A stretch of 23,225 nucleotides of DNA from a virus. A model generated the notes under the pieces. That model saw only the letters and a program-made list of their open reading frames with translations, was not told the origin of the DNA and did no database searches. The position numbers and the translations under genes are program-made. This document shows, in pieces, positions 19,596-23,225 of this stretch; position 1 is the stretch's first letter; every line of letters begins with the position of its first letter. Location: positions 1-23,225 of the IMG/VR virus record IMGVR_UViG_3300036770_002203. The stretch is one strand, 5' to 3'.

Positions 19596-19924
19596 GCGAG
19601 CATCTCCTCCAGGGTTGCGGTATCCGGTGCTTGGGTGGCACCACCTGCGAAGATGCGGGCTGGGGAGTTGACCACCACCAGGTAGGCATCCCAGGCCTCA
19701 GGGGCAAGGCCGAGGGTGTTGACGTGATACCCAGGCAGAGCGGTGGGTGGGGTGATGACCTCGCCCGTCTCGGGGTCATAGGTGCCGCCTTCATGAATTA
19801 GGCCGATTTCATCCACCGCGAAGCCGTGGCCTCCGGTGATCAGCTCATCGTCAGCGTTGATCAGGCCCTCGGCTGCAGCGAGGCTGCGGAACTGTTGGCG
19901 GGAGTCGAAGCGGAAACAGTACAT
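19592..19924 (-). CDS. Small conserved phage protein, probably tail or spike accessory
   Basis: A 110-residue protein starting MYCFRFDSRQQFRSLAAAEG. The centre holds an IGLIHEGGTYDPETGEVITP turn followed by P-G-Y-H-V-N, and the end has VVVNSPARIFAGG. Short proteins of this pattern are frequent next to phage fibre or spike genes. It begins two bases after the LamG spike gene ends, so an assembly or accessory role for that spike is reasonable. The sequence shows no catalytic motif. Confidence 0.68.
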   Translation of the reverse strand: MYCFRFDSRQQFRSLAAAEGLINADDELITGGHGFAVDEIGLIHEGGTYDPETGEVITPPTALPGYHVNTLGLAPEAWDAYLVVVNSPARIFAGGATQAPDTATLEEMLA

Positions 19925-19926
19925 GG

Positions 19927-20988
19927 CTATTGGGTTATGGATTGCAGCGTGGAGTTGGGGAGGCGTTGGGGGAAGTAGGTTATGCGGCGGATTGGGCCAT
20001 TTGCATAAGTAGCAGTGCCCTGAAAACTGCCTATAAACATACGAGTTTGGTTTGCTGGCATGGTGCTGCTTGAGTCTGTTCCGAGTAATGCACCCGCACC
20101 ATTGCTTGCGATTGCCGCAGCGTTTGAAGCATTAGCAAAAGCGACGCGAACATTTAATGCGGGCGGCGCAGGGGCAAGTGATGTATTTATGCTAACATCT
20201 TGAACATTATTGCTCCATGAGTTGCCAGCTGCCAGGAAAGACGAAAATCGAGTTTCCCATCTTTCGGTAATGCTTGCCCCATTGTCAAACATAAAATAGC
20301 GGCCACCATTCTGAATGTTTGCCACATCAGCAAACAACGTCCCCTCATCCTGCCGATACCACGAACTAAAATTAGTCCCGGTAATCGACGCCACATCAGC
20401 CGTGCGCGTCGCGGCGGTGCCGGTGGTTGGTATCCAAGAAGTAGCAAATGACCCGATCTCCAGGTTCGCATTGGTCACACTTCCGCTGACCGTCAGCGTC
20501 AGGCTGCCTGCTGTTGGTGTGAACGTCAGACTCACCCGTGAGTTGGCAGCAGTGCCGACCAGTGGGCCAGCCGTTGAGGTGCCAGAGAGCGTGACCGTGC
20601 CAGTGCCGTAGAAGCTCAGCGTGTGGGCGACAGCCGTGACCGTGACAGTCTGCGTGCTCAGCGTTGCACTGTTGAGCAACAAATTCTGCCGCTGCTCCTC
20701 GACCAGGAGCCCCAGGCACTCGCCCGTGAGTGGGTTGTGGTTGAACCTCGGAACGTCATTCGCTGCGCTGCGGATCACGCCATCGGAGTCAACGTACGTC
20801 CCAGTGCTGGCCCTGGTGAACGTGATCAGGTTCTGACCGCTGACGGAATCGACGAGGGACTTGTTTTCCGCAAACCGCAGGTCGAGGCTCGGCACCGCAC
20901 GCGCACGACGCGACAGCTCATCCTTTGCCCAAGCTGGCGTCCAGGGCGCACGCAGCAGGCCAGCAGCACGGGCAGGATGCAGGCGCAT
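19927..20988 (-). CDS. Spike/fibre protein with LamG-like fold (head spike fibre type)
   Basis: A 353-residue protein. Residues about 33-107 carry a signature widespread in phage spike proteins: SLDLRFAENKSLVDSVSG, then LITFTRASTGTYVDSDGV, PRFNHNPLTGECLGLLVEEQ and QNLLLNS. A carbohydrate-binding-like beta sandwich follows (LSFYGTGTVTLSG to LEIGSFATSWIPTTGTAATR). The C-terminal 150 residues form a second LamG-type half (EGTLFADVANIQNGGRYFMF, ending with GPIRRITYFPQRLP). DNA encoding this last part (about 20000-20340) is clearly less GC-rich than its surroundings. It is a likely adsorption protein. Its location beside head genes suggests a head or neck fibre rather than a tail-tip one. Confidence 0.8.
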   Translation of the reverse strand: MRLHPARAAGLLRAPWTPAWAKDELSRRARAVPSLDLRFAENKSLVDSVSGQNLITFTRASTGTYVDSDGVIRSAANDVPRFNHNPLTGECLGLLVEEQRQNLLLNSATLSTQTVTVTAVAHTLSFYGTGTVTLSGTSTAGPLVGTAANSRVSLTFTPTAGSLTLTVSGSVTNANLEIGSFATSWIPTTGTAATRTADVASITGTNFSSWYRQDEGTLFADVANIQNGGRYFMFDNGASITERWETRFSSFLAAGNSWSNNVQDVSINTSLAPAPPALNVRVAFANASNAAAIASNGAGALLGTDSSSTMPANQTRMFIGSFQGTATYANGPIRRITYFPQRLPNSTLQSITQ

Positions 20989-21491
20989 CAGATCCCAGCC
21001 TCCATAAACCGGGCACGCAGGGTCTTCACTGCACCGCTGCTCGGCGTGAACGTACCTAACGTCTGCAGCTGGACGTACAGGGTATTATCCACAGCCAGCT
21101 TGAACACGCTGCCTGGGTACGTCACCCCAGTGACCAATGTGCTCCCGCGATCAACCGGTGTCGGTAGATCAACGCTGCCCAGCCACTTGGCACGATCATT
21201 CGCCACCAGATCGTATGCCGCGTTATCCAGAATCGCCGTGGGGCTTTCGCTGTAGAAATGCACGCGGAAACCGGCCATCCCAGCCGGCACGGTTGCTACA
21301 TGCACCAGCAGCTGCAGCTCCTGCAGAATCACGTACCGATCTGTACTGGCAACACCACTCAGCACGTGGATGGCGCTGCCTGCATTGGCAGGGGTCCCCG
21401 CATCGGCAATGCCGATCACATCACCAGCCGTGTACTCCGTCGTGTTGCTCGGCCTGGTGATCGTTACCGTCGATTCATGCGCGATTGCCAT
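20988..21491 (-). CDS. Putative virion structural protein (head or neck)
   Basis: A 167-residue beta-rich protein. It starts MAIAHESTVTITRPSNTTEY and continues TAGDVIGIADAG, a pattern common in small phage structural proteins of marine and freshwater phages. The centre has YVILQELQLLVHVATVPAGM and FRVHFYSESPTA. The end has LAVDNTLYVQLQTLGTFTP. No catalytic or membrane features. Its stop shares one base with the ATG of the spike gene, so the two are coupled and the protein may be the spike's virion anchor. The function is inferred from place and fold style only. Confidence 0.72.
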   Translation of the reverse strand: MAIAHESTVTITRPSNTTEYTAGDVIGIADAGTPANAGSAIHVLSGVASTDRYVILQELQLLVHVATVPAGMAGFRVHFYSESPTAILDNAAYDLVANDRAKWLGSVDLPTPVDRGSTLVTGVTYPGSVFKLAVDNTLYVQLQTLGTFTPSSGAVKTLRARFMEAGI

Positions 21492-21514
21492 GATCAGTGC
21501 CTAGGGGAGAGTGG

Positions 21515-21793
21515 TCAGGTCTTCTGGAGAGAGATCAGGCAGAACGTCCCATCATCGATCAGACGGTTCTCCCTCACCGTATAACTCACGCTATTGACGG
21601 TGATGCTGGCGCCATAGGCCAGGCTGCCAAACTTGGATGCTTCACACCGCAAGGTGTAATCCGTGCTGATGACCATCCCATCAGCAATGAGCTCACCAGG
21701 CATGTCGAGGATCCCCAGCCCGCTCACAGCTCCGGCGGTGACAGCCACCCCGAAGTCCTGCAAGAAAACCGTGGGATCCTCAGACAGTGCCAT
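21515..21793 (-). CDS. Head-tail joining protein (FII-like)
   Basis: A 92-residue protein. The sequence MALSEDPTVFLQDFGVAVTA, then GLGILDMPGEL and a strand set ending ITVNSVSYTVRENRLIDDG and FCLISLQK, matches the small beta-barrel head-tail joining family (lambda FII/Phage_attach type). Gene order agrees, because it follows the capsid and two small head genes. The protein would form a ring at the connector where the tail docks. Confidence 0.72.
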   Translation of the reverse strand: MALSEDPTVFLQDFGVAVTAGAVSGLGILDMPGELIADGMVISTDYTLRCEASKFGSLAYGASITVNSVSYTVRENRLIDDGTFCLISLQKT

Positions 21794-21800
21794 CAGGTGA

Positions 21801-22190
21801 TCAGCCGTACTTCTTCAGGCCGTAACCGTTCACGCTGTAGGTGGTGGTGCCACTGGAGGCGATGGTGCCAACAAAGCGGATGTACCGCTTGAGGGCATCG
21901 CGGTTCAGGGTCATCACCTGCTTCGATGCGGCCTGGGCCACAGCGGTGAAGCCGCCACCGGTCACGGCAGAGAAGTCGGCGTTGTCGGTGGTGTCGCTGT
22001 GCTCGATTTTGCCGGTCATCGTGCCGCTGGCAGCAGCAGCACCAGAATCCAGAATGATCTGGATCTCGCCGTCGAAATCCTTCAGGTCGGCAATGTTGGT
22101 CGTGGCACCGGTGAAGGTGGCCGTTTCCTGAGCGAGAGGGTGCAGCGGGAAGTGCTGCAGCTTCTCAAGGGTTTGCTGGAAGATCGCCAT
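21801..22190 (-). CDS. Head-associated structural protein, possible decoration protein
   Basis: A 129-residue protein starting MAIFQQTLEKLQHFPLHPLA. The body is beta-rich: FTGATTNIADLKDFDGEIQI, GTMTGKIEHSDTTDNADFSA, and a C-terminal RYIRFVGTIASSGTTTYSVN strand pair. It lies between a small gene after the capsid and the head-tail joiner. Both the place and the all-beta design fit a capsid decoration or minor head protein. The family is seen beside HK97-type capsids in many phages, but the role is inferred. Confidence 0.72.
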   Translation of the reverse strand: MAIFQQTLEKLQHFPLHPLAQETATFTGATTNIADLKDFDGEIQIILDSGAAAASGTMTGKIEHSDTTDNADFSAVTGGGFTAVAQAASKQVMTLNRDALKRYIRFVGTIASSGTTTYSVNGYGLKKYG

Positions 22191-22192
22191 GG

Positions 22193-22405
22193 TCAGCTTG
22201 AGCGAGGTTTGCGGGAGCGAGGCTTAGGCGCCTCAACCGGTGCCGGCCCATCCAGCACCACTGGGCAAAGACCCGCATCCTTCACCTCCTCTGCTTTGCC
22301 GATACCCACCAGGTAGCGGGCATCAGCCTCAGAGGCATCAATCACATCACCCACCCGTGCGGGCTGGCCATAGATTGAGGTTTGGCGCAGGATGCGGATC
22401 TTCAT
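22193..22405 (-). CDS. Small head-module protein
   Basis: The product has 70 residues from ATG 22405; a GTG at 22408 would add one. It starts MKIRILRQTSIYGQPARVGD and continues VIDASEADARYLVGIGKAEE. This is a well-known small phage pattern found next to major capsid genes: a strand, a D-V-I/V-D/E-x-S motif, a helix and a conserved G-x-A. The tail is basic and proline-rich (APKPRSRKPRSS). Molecular function is not established as far as I know. Confidence 0.75.
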   Translation of the reverse strand: MKIRILRQTSIYGQPARVGDVIDASEADARYLVGIGKAEEVKDAGLCPVVLDGPAPVEAPKPRSRKPRSS

Positions 22406-22416
22406 CACCGTTCAGA

Positions 22417-23225
22417 TCAGAGGGTGTTGTTGCCGCGGGTGAAGGCCTCGGGGTGCCGCACCGCCACATCAACGTCCTGCAGCGCCGTCACCCGCACACC
22501 GCCGCTGGTATCCAGGGCGTAGGGGTTGACCTGCAGATCCAGCGCACCCCACATGCCCATCAGCATCTGGGACCAGACACCGAAGAACACATCACCGGTG
22601 GCCACCTGATTGGAGCGGACAGCGTTGTAGCCGTTCACGGTGCCACCCGGCTCGAGCACGAACTGGGCAGTGCCGGATGCCTTCTCGGTGGTCTTCAGGC
22701 CGCCGTAGATGGTGGCATTGGTGACGTAGGCCATGGCGCCGATATCGGCGTTATCAGCGGCCACCTTGGTCTCCATGCTCACCAGCTCCGCATAGGTAGG
22801 AGCAGCAGCGTTGAAGTCCTCGGTGTTGATGCCGGTGATGTTCTTCAGGCCCAGCGGCTGGTTGGTATTGCCCAGGCCGTACAGCGCAGCCCGGTCAATC
22901 TCCAGCGCGATCACGGTCGCCAGCTCGTTGCGCACCATGTTCTCCACGTCGATGCTCGACTGGAGGATCAGGCGGCGGCTGAACTCGGTGTAGGCGCCCA
23001 GGGTCTTGGGCGTCAGGTTCACCTGGTCCACAGTCGGGTTGCTCTCAGACGGAGCACCCTTTTCAGCTACCCAGTACGCCGTAGCAGCACCGGTCTGGCG
23101 GGGGATGGCCACCGGGCCATTGAGGCCGGTGAGCATCGTCACGCCGAGGCTGCTCAGTGCGAGGCGGTTACGCAGCAGCTCGATGAAGCTGCCGGGGCGG
23201 GCATCGGTGAAGACCAGATCACCAG
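22417..23225 (-). CDS. Major capsid protein, HK97-like (5' end cut by window edge)
   Basis: The frame stays open to the right edge, so the N-terminal part, including any delta/scaffold domain, lies outside. The visible 269 residues follow the HK97 gp5 plan. The N-terminal arm side reads DARPGSFIELLRNRLALSSL, then GLNGPVAIPRQTGAATAYWV and AEKGAPSESNP. The E-loop and spine region has LTPKTLGAYTEFSRRLILQS and VENMVRNELATVIALEIDRA, with LYGLGNTNQPLGL after it. The P-domain ends with VFFGVWSQMLMGMWGALDLQ and VDVAVRHPEAFTRG. Confidence is high. Terminase, portal and protease genes should lie beyond the right edge. Confidence 0.94.
   Translation of the reverse strand, partial: GDLVFTDARPGSFIELLRNRLALSSLGVTMLTGLNGPVAIPRQTGAATAYWVAEKGAPSESNPTVDQVNLTPKTLGAYTEFSRRLILQSSIDVENMVRNELATVIALEIDRAALYGLGNTNQPLGLKNITGINTEDFNAAAPTYAELVSMETKVAADNADIGAMAYVTNATIYGGLKTTEKASGTAQFVLEPGGTVNGYNAVRSNQVATGDVFFGVWSQMLMGMWGALDLQVNPYALDTSGGVRVTALQDVDVAVRHPEAFTRGNNTL

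Overview
The window is a stretch of a tailed double-stranded DNA phage genome (free phage or prophage), and the most likely host is a GC-rich picocyanobacterium of the Synechococcus/Cyanobium type. The morphology call (siphovirus) rests on an HK97-type major capsid protein, a tail-tube protein, a frameshifted G/GT chaperone pair, a 910-residue tape measure and lambda-like tail-tip genes, with no contractile sheath gene. The host call is softer. It rests on a sigma factor whose region 1.2 reads like cyanobacterial group-2 sigma factors, on many very short coupled genes of the picocyanobacterial phage type, and on overall base composition. No integrase, att site, terminase or portal is visible, so a temperate lifestyle is neither shown nor excluded.

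Layout. Positions 1-4549 read rightward and form one tightly packed early/middle operon, with most genes overlapping by 1 or 4 bases. It encodes a C-terminal fragment of an unidentified DNA-metabolism or antirepressor-like protein, a winged-helix-like protein and a protein with three DNA-binding domains (SANT-like, MerR-like, NUMOD1-like). It continues with a coiled-coil protein, an RNA polymerase alpha-CTD-like protein, three tiny proteins, a RecE/PD-(D/E)XK exonuclease, two more tiny proteins and a sigma-70 family factor. Positions 4485-4959 are a junction where one small leftward gene and one small rightward gene interlock between the two converging operons.

From about 4953 to the right edge everything reads leftward, the late operon, described here in transcription order from the right edge: major capsid protein (5' end cut by the window), two small head-associated genes, a head-tail joining protein, a putative structural protein and a LamG-type spike protein. 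Next comes an accessory island with a small conserved protein, a 45-residue basic protein, a zinc metalloprotease, an unknown 191-residue protein and a zinc-ribbon/HTH protein preceded by short repeats. The tail module follows: tail terminator, a small protein, tail tube, G and GT chaperones, tape measure, L-like protein, a large tail-tip protein with tryptophan-rich repeats, a LamG tail protein, two tandem paralogous tail proteins and another tail protein. The operon ends with a lysis cassette of four small membrane proteins and a two-domain endolysin (GH24 muramidase plus M15 peptidase).

How they may work together. The left operon looks like a takeover module, with a sigma factor and possibly an alpha-CTD-like protein to redirect host RNA polymerase and an exonuclease for recombination. 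The right operon builds the virion and lyses the cell. The best evidence-backed mechanistic feature is a canonical A AAA AAG slippery heptamer in the chaperone gene. The most unusual protein features are the W-x-W repeats in the tail tip, the metzincin protease lying between head and tail genes, the diverged region 4.2 of the sigma factor, and the zinc-ribbon/HTH gene with its upstream repeats.
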